Shown here piece by piece: positions 9,531 to 23,027 of a DNA stretch of 64,000 bases. The notes under the pieces were generated by a model. It worked only from the letters and a program-made list of their open reading frames with translations, had not been told where the DNA came from and ran no database searches. Source of the DNA: Nageia nagi (taxonomy: Eukaryota > Pinophyta); contig JBITNC010000001.1 of assembly GCA_050084985.1 (NCBI GenBank), positions 138,198,001-138,262,000 of the forward strand, written 5' to 3'. The position numbers and the translations under genes are program-made. The number at the start of each line of letters is the position of its first letter. The first letter of the stretch is position 1.

Positions 9531-12090
9531 TAAACATGAGTAAATAACGAGAAACAAATAAGATAAAAATAACTGAAACAAAAAATAGATATATTTATCT
9601 TCGCTTTTTTCTTTGGTTAGTTATCTTAACTATTTTTTTTTTTGTCATTAGCCCATTTTTTTATAGTGAGTTTGTGCTTTTGAATTTAAATTTTCTAACC
9701 TATTCAATATGAGATTAAAAATATCATCATAATATGAATTAGTGGTTGTCATATCATTAGATAGAGCATGATTAATTAAAACCTCAAGATTTATGGGTTC
9801 ATGTTCCTCCAAAGAAAATAAATTTTATATTTGGGAGTGATTATGGTATCAAGCATTTATTTCTTTGATCAATGCTTTAATCTAAAACTCCCAAGTCATT
9901 AATTTTTCATTATCTTTTAAAATTGATTCATTCATTGTACTCCCCATAGGATGTTGAGGTTAAGACTATGCCTATAGTTGAGCTTCAATAACATCATGTG
10001 GATCAAAAGTTTATCATAAAATTGAACACCCTATAAATAAGATACTCCACTCATATTAGATGCACCATCCAAATAAAGTTTAGGGCATTCCATATTTAAG
10101 ACTTGTAGTGAGCTTCAACTCTTTTAGGATATTGGAATCATTTTCCCTCTCATTCATTGAGCTGAAGTAGGTAGTGGAGGCATTTGTCTCCTATGGATGA
10201 GCTAGGCATTGCAAAAAAAAAATCTATATTAATATTAGTAAAAATAAATGTTAATATGACATAAAAAATAAAATAAAATTTATCAATAAAAATGTATTCA
10301 AAATTAAAAGTACTTGAAGATGGAATTTAGAGAGGCATCTTTCTAAATGTTTCTAGCTATAGAATGTGGAGGGGAACTATGTTGCTTGATTTGAGTTCTA
10401 TGAAAACTTGAGCTAGGTTGGCTTGAGAGGTAAGTGGAACAATGGATGGATGAAACCTTATAAAATTTTATAAAAATAAATAAATTATTTAGAGAAATTA
10501 AAATTTCCTATAAATAAAAGTTATACTGACTATAATATGATGAAAATAATATTAAAAGCTAAATAATTAATATGTTACATTTGTAAATAATAAAGATATT
10601 ATCTAAAAGAAAATTTGCAATCACACCAAAGTTGGTCTCTAACTAAATCTTATTATCATTACTCAAGGGGCCTTTGGAAGATATAGGCTCATAGTCTTGA
10701 TATGGTAGTGTTATCAAATGGACAATGTTTGTAGGGCCATCTTTAAAAGATTTTTTTTAAATTTTTTTTTGGTTATATTAGTTGCAAATTATGTAATATT
10801 ATTATTTTAAATAATAAATTTAACATATTAATATCTATGCACTAGGGCATGCAAACCAAGCCATGAAGACCTAATTAGCTAATCAATTCTATGTATCTAT
10901 TTGGTTTTTATAGAATATTCACAAGTTCAGAGCATGCCATATTTTTCAAGCAAAGTTTAACAACTTTATGGCGTGATGGCCATTTCTTACTTAAATTATC
11001 TTAGTTAAATTTTGGACTTTGTATGGTATCTACTCTTTGATGGTCATGAATTAGTGTTTGTAGAAGTTATATTAAAAAGTGATTGACAAATAATACTTCA
11101 TATGAATTTATAGCCTATCTAGATACACATCACATCTTGAGCAATTAGGATTTAGGGAAAGCATAAACCATACGGTTACTTACTCATTGGTAGCATATTT
11201 TAGCATCCCAATAACATATTTCATTGAGAGATAGTAATAAATTTATGGCAAATTGGTAACATTTTCATTTAAAAACCTAGTAGCATGTTTGAAAAAACTT
11301 AATAATAAGTTTCAAATATCTCAACAATAGGGTTTTGTTGAGACTTGGTAGTAATTTTATGATAATACAATAAATAATTTAAGGTGACCTGATAAGATAT
11401 TTAAGGTGACACAATAGTAGATTATTGAAAACCATAATGTGAGATAAATTGATAAAATATTGAAAGAGAGTTAGTAGCATATTTTGAATAACTCGATAAC
11501 ATATTATTAGTGATCAATTGCAAAATTTCACTAGACCAAAAAGGGGCTTCAAAGGTATTTTTAAACCCCCACCATAACACTTAATCAATGGTTATTCATC
11601 CACCATATGAGCCAACACCATTAAAAGTTGGAACTCTATGACAAGGATTCATAACTGCCTATGTATGGTTGCATAAATTTCCACCTAAGTTCCTAATGCG
11701 ACGATTAAAAATTGCCTACTTAAAATATAAGGGAATGGTTTAAAACTTCCACCTTAGTATTTAAGGGGGTGGTTTTAAACAACCTCTTATTAATTATTAT
11801 TATTTTTTTAAAGTAGGCATAGTCTGAAAGAATTCTTCCATGATTTTTTTGTAGAAGATAATCATATTTTCTATATAAAACATCATGGAAGAATGCTTCG
11901 AAACTACATTGTCTTCAATTGTATGAGGTTCACCTCCGAGCTCCATCATAATTTTGGCCTTATATTCTCGAATGATGACCCAATCGAATTGACGAATCAC
12001 CATTTAGTCTCTTATCTTACTCATCCTAGTCCAAGACTAGAGGCACCTGAATGAATGTCTAACCACAACTCTATAATGGTGCAATCCATG
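9531..12090. other. Unassigned AT-rich intergenic DNA
   Basis: No protein is recognisable on either strand. Weak minus-strand readings near 10.0-10.2 kb, such as LYLDGASN, hint at an RNase H-like relic of a retroelement but are too short to call. Confidence 0.3.
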
Positions 12091-12092
12091 TT

Positions 12093-12207
12093 TATGAAAT
12101 GGTCTAAGTGCATCATATGATATGAAATGATCTAAATGCACCAACATATGATATGAAATGATTAAGTGCACCATATGATATGAAATGATTTATATACACC
12201 AACATAT
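12093..12207. repeat. Short tandem array, unit about 30-33 bp
   Basis: About three and a half copies of a unit with core CATATGATATGAAATGAT, followed by TAAGTGCACC or a variant. The copies differ by small insertions. The array ends where a gypsy LTR begins. Confidence 0.8.
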
Positions 12208-12209
12208 TG

Positions 12210-12811
12210 TAGCCATCTAAATATGATTTTTATTAAAATGGAAATCATATTTTAGGTATCAAATATGTAAAAATGCAAAATGTTGAAAATATAAAAAAGA
12301 AGATCATAATCAATGTAATTGGTGAAAATGCTAAGAAAAACACCACAAGCTATGCAATACATGTAGATATCAAGAAATGTAAAGATCTAGGAAATTGTAC
12401 TATAAAAGACGATCTAAGGAAAATAATTCCCTATCAAATAATCAAATATCATAGAAGTCAATTCATGAGCATCCCATCATCCAAATAATAATGATGTTTG
12501 TAACACCACCTATATTTTTATCTACTCTTTATAATATCCTAGGTTGCTTGATTTCATCCTTATTTCTAATGATTTACGTAGTACCAACCCCTTGTTAGAA
12601 CAATATTCATATAGTGTGCACATCGTGATTATGGAGCCAAAAAGTATCAAATTTGGGTGACAAACCCCTTTCAAGCATACCATCTTAGATCTAATGAAGA
12701 GGAGAATCTGATCCCACTAGTGAATACTCATTCATCTTCATAATACCTCAGTTAGTATTTATAGAGCAATAGTATCTTATTTTATTACAATTCATTATTT
12801 TTGCGACTACA
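12210..12811 (+). repeat. 5' LTR of a truncated gypsy element
   Basis: This segment aligns with the 3' LTR at 42370-43003. Both contain CACCACAAGCTATG, then AATACATG and AGATAT, later TATCTACTCTTT, and close with TATTTTATTTTATTACAAT. The right end is CTACA at 12807-12811, matching the end of the other copy. A PBS-like TTTTTTGTGAACTCAATG follows, resembling the one at 56677. The left end is approximate because the first 100 bases have diverged. Confidence 0.7.
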
Positions 12812-12899
12812 TTTTTTGTGAACTCAATGTTTCAAGTGATTTTATCCTTAAGGGAAAGATATTGCATAATTCTATGATGGATCCTACACCATTGACATT

Positions 12900-14665
12900 G
12901 TGATCTATCTGTAATTACAATATCGATGCCATTCCTATGGCTTCTACACTAGATACAAGCCATCATGCAGGCTATGATGCTAAAAATTATGAAGATGATC
13001 AACAATGCCATTTTTGCACATGTGTTGCAAGTTTCTACAAGTGCTACCTAGAATTCCTCTCAAGATGCTCTATTTGAGAGGGTGTTAAAAATTGAGAACT
13101 AATAAAAAGCTCAACATAAGAACGAAGACTATGATGTTGTCTTCACCCCATCCTTGTTGGAGGAGATCCTTAACTTCCCCTACCATATGACATCAAGAAC
13201 CCTAAGTTCGATATGTTCAATGGCAATCATGACTTGAAACAATATCTTGTAAGCTTTCAAGAGGAGTTCTTGTTAAAATTAGGATATGAAGAGAAGTTGA
13301 TGGAAATAATTTTCTCAAGGATTCTGAAGGGAGATGTCAGTAAATGGTTCTATAACTTGCTGCTAAATTTGATTAATTCATTCAAGTCATTGGTCAAGGC
13401 ATTCATGGATCAATATAAGCACAATATCAATGACCAATCTACAATCGTAGAATTATGTGCTCTCTATCAAGGGACCAATAAAATACTTGACAAGTATATT
13501 TCAAGATTAAAAAAGGTATGATGATCAATAAGAAGTAAATTAAATGAAGTTGGGATTTATAACATTTTTGCTAAGTCTACTCTTATAATTATTAAGCAAT
13601 ATGCACTTGATTATACTAAGATGGGATTTGGCATAATGAAAATATAATATTAGCAAAGGAAATGATTTTTCTTGAGCATGGTACACTCAAGTATACATCC
13701 AACTCATATAATAAGGATGGTGATAAGCCTTATGCCAGAAAGGAAGAGAAAACTATAAATATGGTTGATACATATGATTTGACCAAATATACTACACAAA
13801 GGGAGTGTATATATACCTTTCCCATTCCTCTTAGATATATCTTAATAGATCTTATCAAAAAGGACTATTGAAGTCATTGGATAGGACAACTCAAGATGAC
13901 AATGTGAAATTTGATAACAAAGAACTTTTTTCTCTTATCACCAAAGAAGAGGGCATTATACCAATAAATGTAAACCTTTGAAGGTTGGTATCTTAGATTC
14001 AATTTCTCAAGGGAAACATGAAGTAAAGGACATAAGATCTACTTCTCAATACCAATCAACCAATATCGTATTTGTAGATGAAGAAATTTATGCTGCTATT
14101 CGCAAGGGACATCTACGATCCATCCCAAATCCTATAACTACTGAATAGGTAAGTATGCCACATGATCCTAAAGCTTATAATATGATTGAACAATTAAAAT
14201 ACTCCTCCCAAGATTATTTTGTATGATCTCATTAGTACTTCCATGCAACATAGGGAGATCTTGTATGAATTGTTCAAAAAAGAGAAAGTTCCTAACAGTA
14301 TTTTTGTTGCTATATTTCTTAGAAGATTCAGTCCCTTCAAGAATGTAATATAATTACTTTTGAAAATACTGAAATGCCCAATAAAGGAATTATTGTTGAA
14401 TGTTTAACCCTTTTCATAAAACCTATGATAGATGGTTGGGAAATCAAATGGTCTATGGTAGATCCAGAATTAAGTGTGGATATTTTATCCTAAAAATTCT
14501 TGTAAAATTTAGAAAATAATGATATAAAGTTCCACCCATGGATGAAAATAACTTTCACATTAGGGGTTTTGATAATGTATCTAAAAGGACCCTTGGTTTA
14601 ATCTCTCTTCCTATCCAATTAGGCCCAAAAAATATTGAAACCTCTTGTTGAATGTTTTTAATGAC
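12900..14665 (+). pseudogene. Ty3/gypsy gag and protease remnant
   Basis: This is the gag and beginning of pol of the element whose LTR precedes it. Gag is best at 13213-13521, with FNGNHDLKQYLVSFQEEF, KGDVSKWFYNLL and YKHNINDQSTIVEL, matching the retrotransposon gag domain of the capsid. A second part at 13662-13871 has YTFPIPLRYILIDLIKK, seen also in the 57.6 kb copy. Near 14450-14620 the protease region reads MVDPELSVDIL, where relatives have VDxGSSVNI, and then LGPKNIET. Many stops and frameshifts interrupt it. Homology ends near 14665 in mid-protease; RT, integrase and 3' LTR are missing, so the copy is truncated. Confidence 0.8.
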
Positions 14666-17280
14666 TCCCCTTGGATAACCTAAGTCGAAACTATTCTAAA
14701 CATTCACATGTGAATAATATGCAAACAAATAAATAATAGAAATATAATAATTTGAGATACTTGAATTATTGAGATAATGTATAAATGAAGTATTCAAATG
14801 ATTGGATTAGACCTAATGCCAAATAAACCTAATGGAATAACGGAATTGAGAATGATAAATACCTATCACCTTACCTAAATGTCAAAGAGATATGCAAATA
14901 GGAACTTATCATGGGTAGATGGTCTTGATGTGCGAACTCCACACCAAGAACAAACATGAACACTAGTGTACGCATGCATAGGAGCATAAATGTTGAGTTT
15001 ACAAATAGTACTATAGATGTTAAAGGGAGCACAAATGCTAAGCTTCCAATCTGCAAATTCCTCAACTAAGACCTAAATATTAGTATGATAATGACAAGCC
15101 TAGTATAACATATAATAACGAAATAAAAGAATGCTAATACTCGTATGATAATCAAATCTCTATCCCAATAGATAGTGTTAAGAAATAATTGGAAGATAAT
15201 AAGCATAGGCATATCAGGAGGAGATATGATTATGAACCCATGTGAGGTATTACCCCTCTTATAGGAAAGTGTATTCCTCCATAGAATTCCTTGACCCTAG
15301 CATCGATGTTGGGGTACCTACTGTTGAGTATGGTGCAACAGTGTTGTCATTGTTGTCAACACGATGAGATCAGTGTGCATAAGGTTCATATGGTTGCACA
15401 TTTCAAAGAAATAACATCGACAAGATCTACAAAGTTATCGGATGCAAAAACGATAAAGGGACCAAAAGTTGTCATGAGGTACCAAAAGTTGTCAAGAGGG
15501 CCAAATTACAAATGGAAGGTGACGAACAGCGAGAGATGGTTTGGATCAATTTTTGGGTTGATAAAAAACTTGTGTGAAGCGTTGAAATGGTCAAATTTCA
15601 TGTTGGTTCAGTTTTGGGCACTCTTGTGGATTATGATGCAGTCAGAAATTTGTGTAAAATTGGCTTCGTACAATTTGAATTGCAAGAAAATGGTGATGAA
15701 TAAAAGGTTAAAATTTAAATCATATATAGTAATATATACCAAGAAGGTGTGGTCAAAATTTCATAGCAAGATGATAATCAAGGAAGAAATAGTACAAGCT
15801 GCAAAATGCCACTCTGTAACTTTTTGACTGTTTGAGCATAAATTTTGGAAATAGTAGGTTGGTTGTTTTGGACTCTAAAAGTATTCAAATTTAGAATTTA
15901 AAAGTTTGTACATGTTTAAATTGATGATATGAACAACTTTGTCTTTTGAACCATCTTGATTTGAGGCCTCGAACTATGAGAACCTATAACTTGCACAAAT
16001 CCAAGCATAACAAAATACCTGTGAAATCTGTGTCGGAGGCCACTTTGCAAAAAGTACTGTGTGCAAAATATGAGGAGTTAAAGCTTTAAATTTGGATAGA
16101 ATGTATTTGGTTATATGAAGAACATGTGGTTCAAATTTCATATTAAACCGTGCATTCAGTAAGAAGTTATAGCTCATCGAAAAAGCCGTTAGAGCTTTTT
16201 TTTCTTAATTTTTCAGTTTTGGCCGACAATGGTTTTAAGTGACAAGCAAAAAGGAATAGTGTGTATGGTTTAAAAAAATGCTCTTTCCTTTTATTTTATA
16301 TCTCAATTATCGCACTTCTATTTAAGGCTCAAGAGTTCTTTTATCATGTGACACTTTTTAAAAAAAAAAACCAAGAGAGGAGAAGATAAAAAGATAGATT
16401 CGAGCTTTGAAAGGTATTTCGGCATCTATGTGAAATTTGTCATACCATTTTGTGTCATAAATACATGGAACACATGTTTTGAGTGCATTCAAGGTATTAT
16501 CTTCAACCAGTTCGAATAAATTCAAATTTTTCTAGGTTTGTGTTTTGGCAGTGTAGTTTGTTATTAAGAGGTGTGTGAAGCATGTATGAGTAACGAATAT
16601 ATCAAAAATGAATATTTTATTGATAATTCTATAAGTGTTGAAAGTTCTAGATGTTTGTGAGAAATTATATCAATTTTGATTCAGAATATGAGGAGTTTTC
16701 TTGGTGAAAAATAACGGTAGCCCTTTTAGTGATATGAGCAACAGTTTCTTGATCCGATTTTGAGCGTTTTTCAGTAGATAGGAATCCAAAGCAAATGTGT
16801 ATGAATTAAAAGGGATTTCATATTACAAATGAATTGAGAGCTATTAGCATGAGCATAAAGAAAATAGAATATGATTCAGATTGTATTTTGTGAGAAAAGT
16901 TTTAAGCTAGACCATTCTAGGTCTTGGGTAACTGGTTATCAATCTTTCATTCAATCTTATTAAATATATCAAGTGGGTGCTTGGTAAGTGGAGTTGGTGC
17001 TCCTTGCAGTGGGTGCTACAAAGCTTAGGGGTTGGTGCTCCTTTCAGTTGGTGCTGATAAATTATGTGTAAAGTTGGTGCTTTACAATGGCTGGATTTGG
17101 ATTGAAATCCAAGCAGTCTTTTCCGGGATGTAGCCACATTGGTGAACCTCATTATATCTTATGTTGTGTGTTTTCTATCTTGGTGTGCTTGCTCTATTTG
17201 GTTTTATTTTTCTACTACACTATTTAAAGTTTTAAAATTGAAACACTGATTCACTCCCCCCTCTCAGTGTCACGCATAGT
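14666..17280. other. Unresolved retroelement-like stretch
   Basis: No protein is recognisable. Bases 15307-17280 may be one inserted unit: it opens TGTTGGGGTACCTACTG, has GC-richer patches unlike its flanks, repeats TTGGTGCT five or six times at about 16995-17085, and closes with CACTGATTCACTCCCCCCTC near 17243 followed by TCAGTG. That last stretch looks like the leader found after the 5' LTR of some plant copia elements. CACTGA at 17243 and TCAGTG at about 17265 form a short inverted pair. Boundaries and family are not established. Confidence 0.3.
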
Positions 17281-17440
17281 TGAACACCTACAAGAATCTA
17301 AAGACACCACATGAGTAATGTTCTATAATTATCCAATATAACATATAATCATATAAATGACTTAATAATATGATATAAGGTTAATATAATAATACACCTA
17401 AATGGGGCCACATTAGGGGAACCAAATTTAGGTGTCAACA
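17281..17440 (-). repeat. Start of a minus-strand gypsy 3' LTR
   Basis: On the minus strand the segment begins TGTTGACACCTAAATTTGG at 17440 and runs leftward. It is preceded on that strand by a polypurine tract. The start is almost the same as TGTTAACACCTAAAAATGAG at 55037. The far end is lost or displaced by the unit at 15.3-17.3 kb. Confidence 0.55.
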
Positions 17441-17456
17441 TATAGCCCCCTTTGCA
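17441..17456 (-). promoter_or_regulatory. Minus-strand polypurine tract
   Basis: The minus-strand sequence GCAAAGGGGGCTATA ends one base before the LTR start TGTTGACACC. This fixes the orientation of the element remnant to the right as minus. Confidence 0.6.
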
Positions 17457-17884
17457 AAAATAATGAAAATGAAACTTTTGAAATGAAATTATGCTTGCAA
17501 AAGAAGTAAATAGTAAAGAGAAGAAAAAATATGATACTTCCTTAATTTAGTTATAAAATTGTCTGAATCATCAAGGAATGATGATATATATTGCCCCCTC
17601 TTTTCCTTGGTTGTGAGATAGAATGGCTTGTATGAAGTAGGATCAACCAAGAGAAAAGAATAACCTAAAAATGATAGAGACAAAAACACCAAATTCCAAG
17701 CATATATGTAATGGAAAAATCATAAAAGATATAACAATGACAATGAGAGTAAATAATCATAATAATTCATTTTATCAAAAATGATATAACAATAATGTAG
17801 CAAGGATGAAATTAATATAATATGTATACATCATATTGAGAACACCAAATATCCTATTCTTAAATATATATTATTATAGAAATA

Positions 17885-18285
17885 CTCAATGTTTCATTCT
17901 TAGATGCATACATATAAGATCGTAACAAGGTGTGTCAACATCGTCATGGGTTATATACCCCATTCCTAGATGCAACATATAAGATCATAACAAGGTGTGT
18001 CAACATCATTATGGGTTATATACCCTATTGCTAGATGCAACATGTAGGATCATAACAAGATATGCTTACATATTCATGAGGTACATGCCCCAATCCTAGA
18101 TGAAACATATGATCATAAAGCAAACTATGATGGTTAATATCCCAACCAAAAAAGGATATCATAAAAAATATTATACATCATCATGGGGTTCAAATACCCT
18201 ATTCTTAGATGCAAAGAAGATATCCCAACATAATCATGAGGGATATGCCCCATTACTAGATGCAACACAAGATCATAAAAAGTAA
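17885..18285. repeat. Minisatellite, unit about 65-70 bp
   Basis: At least five imperfect copies share CCTAGATGCAACATATAAGA, ATCATAACAAGGTGTGTCAA and CATCATTATGGGTTATAT followed by CCCC. The copies at 17905-18040 are most alike; rightward copies have decayed. It lies on the pol side of the minus-strand polypurine tract, that is, in the 3' non-coding region of that gypsy remnant. Confidence 0.8.
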
Positions 18286-18287
18286 TC

Positions 18288-18640
18288 ATAGTGATGGTTA
18301 GTTTAAACTCAACCAACAAAGGTGACCATAACAATAGTGGAGGTTAGTTTAGACCCAACCAAAAAAGGTAGCTCAAAGCAATGATGGAGGTTAGTTTAGA
18401 CCCAACCAACAAAGGTGACTCCAAGAGATAGTGATGGTTAGCTTAGACCCAACCAACAAAGGTGACTTCAAGATAATTAGTTTGTTTCCTAACCATTTAT
18501 GTGATTGTAATACCAGTAATAATGTGACCATTAGATTGTTGATTGGTTTAGTCTCAATCAACAAGATAGCCCAAGAAAATGGTTGGTGTAATTCCAACCA
18601 AGTGATCATAAAATAGTGATGGTTATTTAACATCCACCTA
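18288..18640. repeat. Second minisatellite, unit about 55-60 bp
   Basis: Four close copies and two weaker ones contain GGTTAGTTTAGACCCAACCA then ACAAAGGTGACTCCAAG. It is adjacent to, but different in sequence from, the array at 17885-18285. Short open frames on both strands here are products of the repeat. Confidence 0.85.
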
Positions 18641-21261
18641 ACAAGGACATGATCAAAGAAAATTATTTGCATGTATTCATTATGTATGTAAATATATAAA
18701 GTAGTAAAGAAAGATGCTAATGATCATGATATCATATTTCGTAAATGATTTTGATAAAGAAAGCATTTGAACAATAAAGCACATATGCATTTATCAAGAA
18801 TATGATCAGAAAGAAATGATTTCATTTTTCTCAAACTAGTAATGACATCGTTTTTCAAATGTGTAAAGATAAACATTTCACTAAGAGAGAGATTTATTTT
18901 ATTTTGTAATCAAACAAGCATGTATGTGATTATAATCATAGCAATATATGAAAAATGAACATAGGAGTCATAAAAGAGCAAGAGATAGAAAATATTTCTA
19001 ATAAATGCTTGAGTGCATGCCCCTAGGTATTTATTGTGAATAAAAGATGTAGATTACCCTATCATGGATGCTTCTGGTAGTGCCAACACTAGTCATTCAA
19101 TTGGTTTATTTCTATGCTTTTTATTGAAATCCAATTGAAATTGATATCAACCAATTTTGAATCCAATTATTGAACTAAATGGTTTGAGCTGAAGATGTTA
19201 GTACTAGGGCAAACATTGAGTTACTAATATACCCCAGTGTAGATAGTGGGATACTTTCACATTTTAATATGGAAATTTCTATCAAATGAACCTCTAATTC
19301 ATACTAACATTCTAAAACCAATTTATGATGACTAAGAACAAATCTGAAATGGAAATGCTAAACCCACAACTTATTCATATATGACTAAATTCTGAATTAA
19401 TGTTCATATTGAACCCAAATATAGAACTGATAATAGATGCAAATACATTTGTTTAGCATGGAACATTTAAAAATATTGATGAGAGATAAAATATAAGAAA
19501 AAATTGATGAAATTAGAAGTGTTGAAATAATGAGGATGAATAGAAGTCAAAAAACAAATACGAAGAAATAGGAAGTGATTGAGAAGATGAAGATGTAAAA
19601 AGATAGAAAGATTGAAAGTCTTAATGAGATTTTCCATGGTAACCAAATTTATGCATGAGATTGAATTAGATTATATGTATCTTGATTTAAATTGATCTTG
19701 AATTACCAAATAAAAAACTTTAATGCTTGAAACCATTGTAGTTTGTTGGTGAATTTTTTACAATTTTGAGTTTTTGATAACTTTGTATATATCCTTGAAA
19801 TAAATCTAATTGCATGAAACCATGACAAATAATGATCAAATCATATTCCAAAAACTGTATAACATGATTAGCTTTAGATATGAGATGTTGAATTTATCTT
19901 TTCATGATTTTGAGCTTCTTTGTTCAGGGTTGGCTCATTCTTGCAAAACTTGTCATTATCATAAAATTGCCAACTTGCAAGAAGCATAACCTAGGAAGGA
20001 ATTCATGCATTGATTGAACTAAGTATGTTAGGTTTCATTTTATTAGTGCAAGAAACTAATACTACATGTGGTTATGAAATTTGAACACTATATGAACCAA
20101 AGGATAAAAAACCCTCTGATACCTACAATGGTGCTAGCTCACCCTCTTTGAACCCTATACATTTCTATCTCTATCCTTTTCTAAACCCTATCCATTTATA
20201 TATTTTATCTTTTATATCCTTCAAAACCTAATAGATAAGGATCAGACCTTCATACCAGAGATTAGTTTCCAATAAGTATCCTGTATCAAGGAATTACATT
20301 ATTTAAACGAGTGCAACTCATACATTACATTAAGTGAATCAACATCATCTTATCAAACAAAATCCTTACCATATTAATGCTCCCATATTTTGCATACATG
20401 TATATCAATGTTGTTATCAAAACTACATGCAAAATAAACCCATATGTAGTTATTTTTCCATGGATTTCATGGCCCATTTTAAAGCTATACGAGTTTCACA
20501 TATAGGATGAGTACTTGCAAAGTTATTGAATCAAATCTAAAGCCACTCAATTACATTTTTTTATAAACAATTGAGGGCCTTCAAACCATACTCATTATGT
20601 GCATATCTTATGATTATTACATTAAATCAATGCATTATAATAAAATTGATAATTTTAGAAATATTTTATATGCATGTCATGTTGAAGTGCTCCAAAAACT
20701 ACTTCACCATTAAAATACATTGTTGACACCAGTACTAGATTAACAAACTTTTAGATGTTGATATGCACTTCACCTTTGAAACATAGATGGGTGAAATGCA
20801 TATCACCAATAAAATAATTGGCCATTAAAATACATATGGGTGAATGCATATCACCGTTAAAATATTTTTGAACCATGACATTTGCATTGTTTTAATGGTG
20901 AAGTGCATATCTATGTTAAGTACTAGTTTAACAATAAAGGAGTATTATTATTTTAATTGTGAATTGATCCAAAAAAATAATAATAAAGACATCATACATA
21001 GTTATAGTTATCACACTAAATGAGGAGCCAGACATAACTAGATACTCACTATGGAATGTTTTGAATGAGGAATAGACCCAAAACATATATGAGTTTGGTA
21101 GTGAGAATACTCAAATGGAGGTTTCTTTGGACAATAAAGAAGGTATGAAGATTATATAAGAAATTTTTTGTGATGTTTATTACTCATTATTATCATAATA
21201 TATGGTATAATGATATTTGGATCATGCCCAAAAGTATAAGTGTTGATGTCATGTCATCAAT
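18641..21261. other. Unassigned AT-rich DNA
   Basis: There is no readable gene. If the minus-strand gypsy at 17.4 kb once had a pol gene it should lie here, but I find no RT or integrase motif. The only structure is the repeat cluster at 20696-20935. Confidence 0.35.
20696..20935. repeat. Cluster of direct and inverted copies of a 20-bp motif
   Basis: The motif ATATGCACTTCACC plus a short A-rich tail occurs at 20761-20780 and inverted at 20890-20909. Shorter direct copies (CTTCACCATTAAAATACAT at 20702, GCATATCACC at 20808 and 20846) lie between. TACTAGATTAAC and TACTAGTTTAAC sit near the two edges in direct orientation. It may fold into a stem with a loop of about 110 bases, like an old foldback or MITE. 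Confidence 0.5.
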
Positions 21262-21791
21262 ATATAGTTACTATTTTATTGAAATTATACATCTTTTAAA
21301 TATCTTAAAGGAAATAAGATTCTTTCCCTAAAATTATCATTATTCGCAACCATCTTTGAGCTAAGCACAAAAGATAATAAATGCCTATACTTTATAAATA
21401 TTCGCAGGGTATTCCATAATATATCTCTATAAAGTGAATACCAATACTTATTAAGATAAGATAATAATCCTCACCCTCCCTCTGTAAATAGCTTTTCACT
21501 ATGGAGAATACTAGTACAATTGAGAGTGTCAGCATACAAATGAGTGTATCGAACTATAAGATGAAATGTTGCCCATATGAAAATGTTGTTCCAAAGTGGA
21601 GTGTGTCAGCCTACATTGAAGTGTGTCAACCTATATTGAAGTGTTTCTACCTACATTGGTATCAATATACAATGTAGTGTGTTGACCCAAAATTGACTTT
21701 GTCAGCCCAAAGTAGAGTGTATAAATCCAAATTGTAGTGTGTCAACCTAATATAAGGTGGAGATCATTTGGCAAGAGTCATAGGGGATCAT
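21262..21791. repeat. Dispersed repeat copy A with 20-bp array
   Basis: Bases 21262-21530 align with 43950-44220; shared blocks include TTCTTTCCCTAAAATTATCA, TTTGAGCTAAGCACAAAAGA and TGCCTATACTTTATAAATAT. Both copies then run into tandem 20-bp units of the type GTGTGTCAACCTACATTGAA. This copy has about ten units and ends near the insertion of the minus-strand LTR element. The identity of the repeat is unknown; it could be an LTR or a transposon end. Confidence 0.75.
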
Positions 21792-21796
21792 GCATC

Positions 21797-22260
21797 TGAT
21801 GGAGTTGAAAGATTCTAAATAACCATGATCTTCTTGGACTTTTTTTTAACAAGAATGTGCCATTCATCCATCTAGCAAAGGAAAGAAATAATCATATAAA
21901 AGATAACACATGATGTATAGTGGTTCCTCCATCTCTTAGGAGTACATACACTTTAAACCATCATTCTATTACTTTATTAGAAGATAACTCTCCTACAAAT
22001 TCTCAAGATAAGCATTACCATGCTTGATCAAGTTTGATCAAGTTACATAATAAGAGGAGTACCTTTCTATTTATAAGAACTAACCCACCCTTTAACCTTT
22101 CTTTTACCTAAGGTTAAGGTTAAAGGTATTTCTATATTTATTTCTCTTTTTATTTTTATTCTCTTAATGCTTTAAGGCATCTAAAGTTACTTTAAGTATT
22201 AAGCGAATTTACATTAAAGAGAAATATTACATAATAAATATAACATTACAATTTCCAACA
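21797..22260 (-). repeat. Downstream LTR of the minus-strand element
   Basis: About 464 bases. Shared blocks with the other LTR include AAGAATGTGCCATTCATCCA, GGTTCCTCCATCTCTT and CTAACCCACCCTTTAACCTT. It is about 50 bases longer than its partner because of a segment near 22000-22045 (CTCAAGATAAGC and a doubled GATCAAGTTT). Confidence 0.85.
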
Positions 22261-22275
22261 ATCCCCTTTAATGTT
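22261..22275 (-). promoter_or_regulatory. Polypurine tract of the minus-strand element
   Basis: Read on the minus strand it is CATTAAAGGGGAT, directly followed by the LTR start TGTTGGAAATTG. Position and composition fit a plus-strand priming site. Confidence 0.7.
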
Positions 22276-23027
22276 AAATTGGGTAGAGAGTTGAAAAGAT
22301 AAAGAAAGAGAAAGTAAAAAAGATTTCTTCTCTAAGAGATACAAGTGGAGATAAGAACTTTTTACATCTTTGAGAAAGTAATAGAATATAGATAATTTTA
22401 CAATGGTTCAACTACTTAACCATTTTAATAAATGGTTTTACAATACAATCATTAACTAAAAAATAGTTTTTTTTGTATAAAAGTAGTCATTCAACAACAT
22501 ATTGATATGAAAAGCCTCCATGAACTTACTAGAAGTAACTTGCAATCTTAAGAAGAACCTGCAAGCTACAAGCAACTCAAAAAATAAGATCAATTAGATG
22601 CATCATACATACACATATAAGATAGATGTAATCTATAAATTGATCAAATATACCAAGTCATCACATATGCACAATCCACAAAATGATATTAATGCATTCT
22701 CAACTAATGATATAAAAAATATCATCAATCTTTATAAAAAAAAATTAATTTTTAATTTTTATACTTATTTGTGTTTATTTATTTTAGATCATTATTTTGT
22801 ATTTGTTAAGGGTATATGAAAGTATCATCATAACATAATATTTCATAATTTGATTCTTCTCCTTGGTGACAACTTCACCAAAAAAATACTTATGTGACAA
22901 TGTTAACTTAACCATATCATAAATGATAAAAAAATAATAGAATTAAACCACAAGTTTAGATTTTTAAGCCACATGACAACTTGACCAAATATAAAGTCAA
23001 GATTTATAAGCCACATATTAAATAAAC

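Noticed and set aside
15291-15827. Plus-strand 178-codon frame
   Set aside because: No domain is recognisable, composition is irregular, and it lies in a presumed retroelement LTR or leader; I could not support it as a gene.
18100-18672. Short frames on both strands with DPTNKG-like or WLE-like repeats
   Set aside because: They are produced by the 55-70-bp minisatellites.
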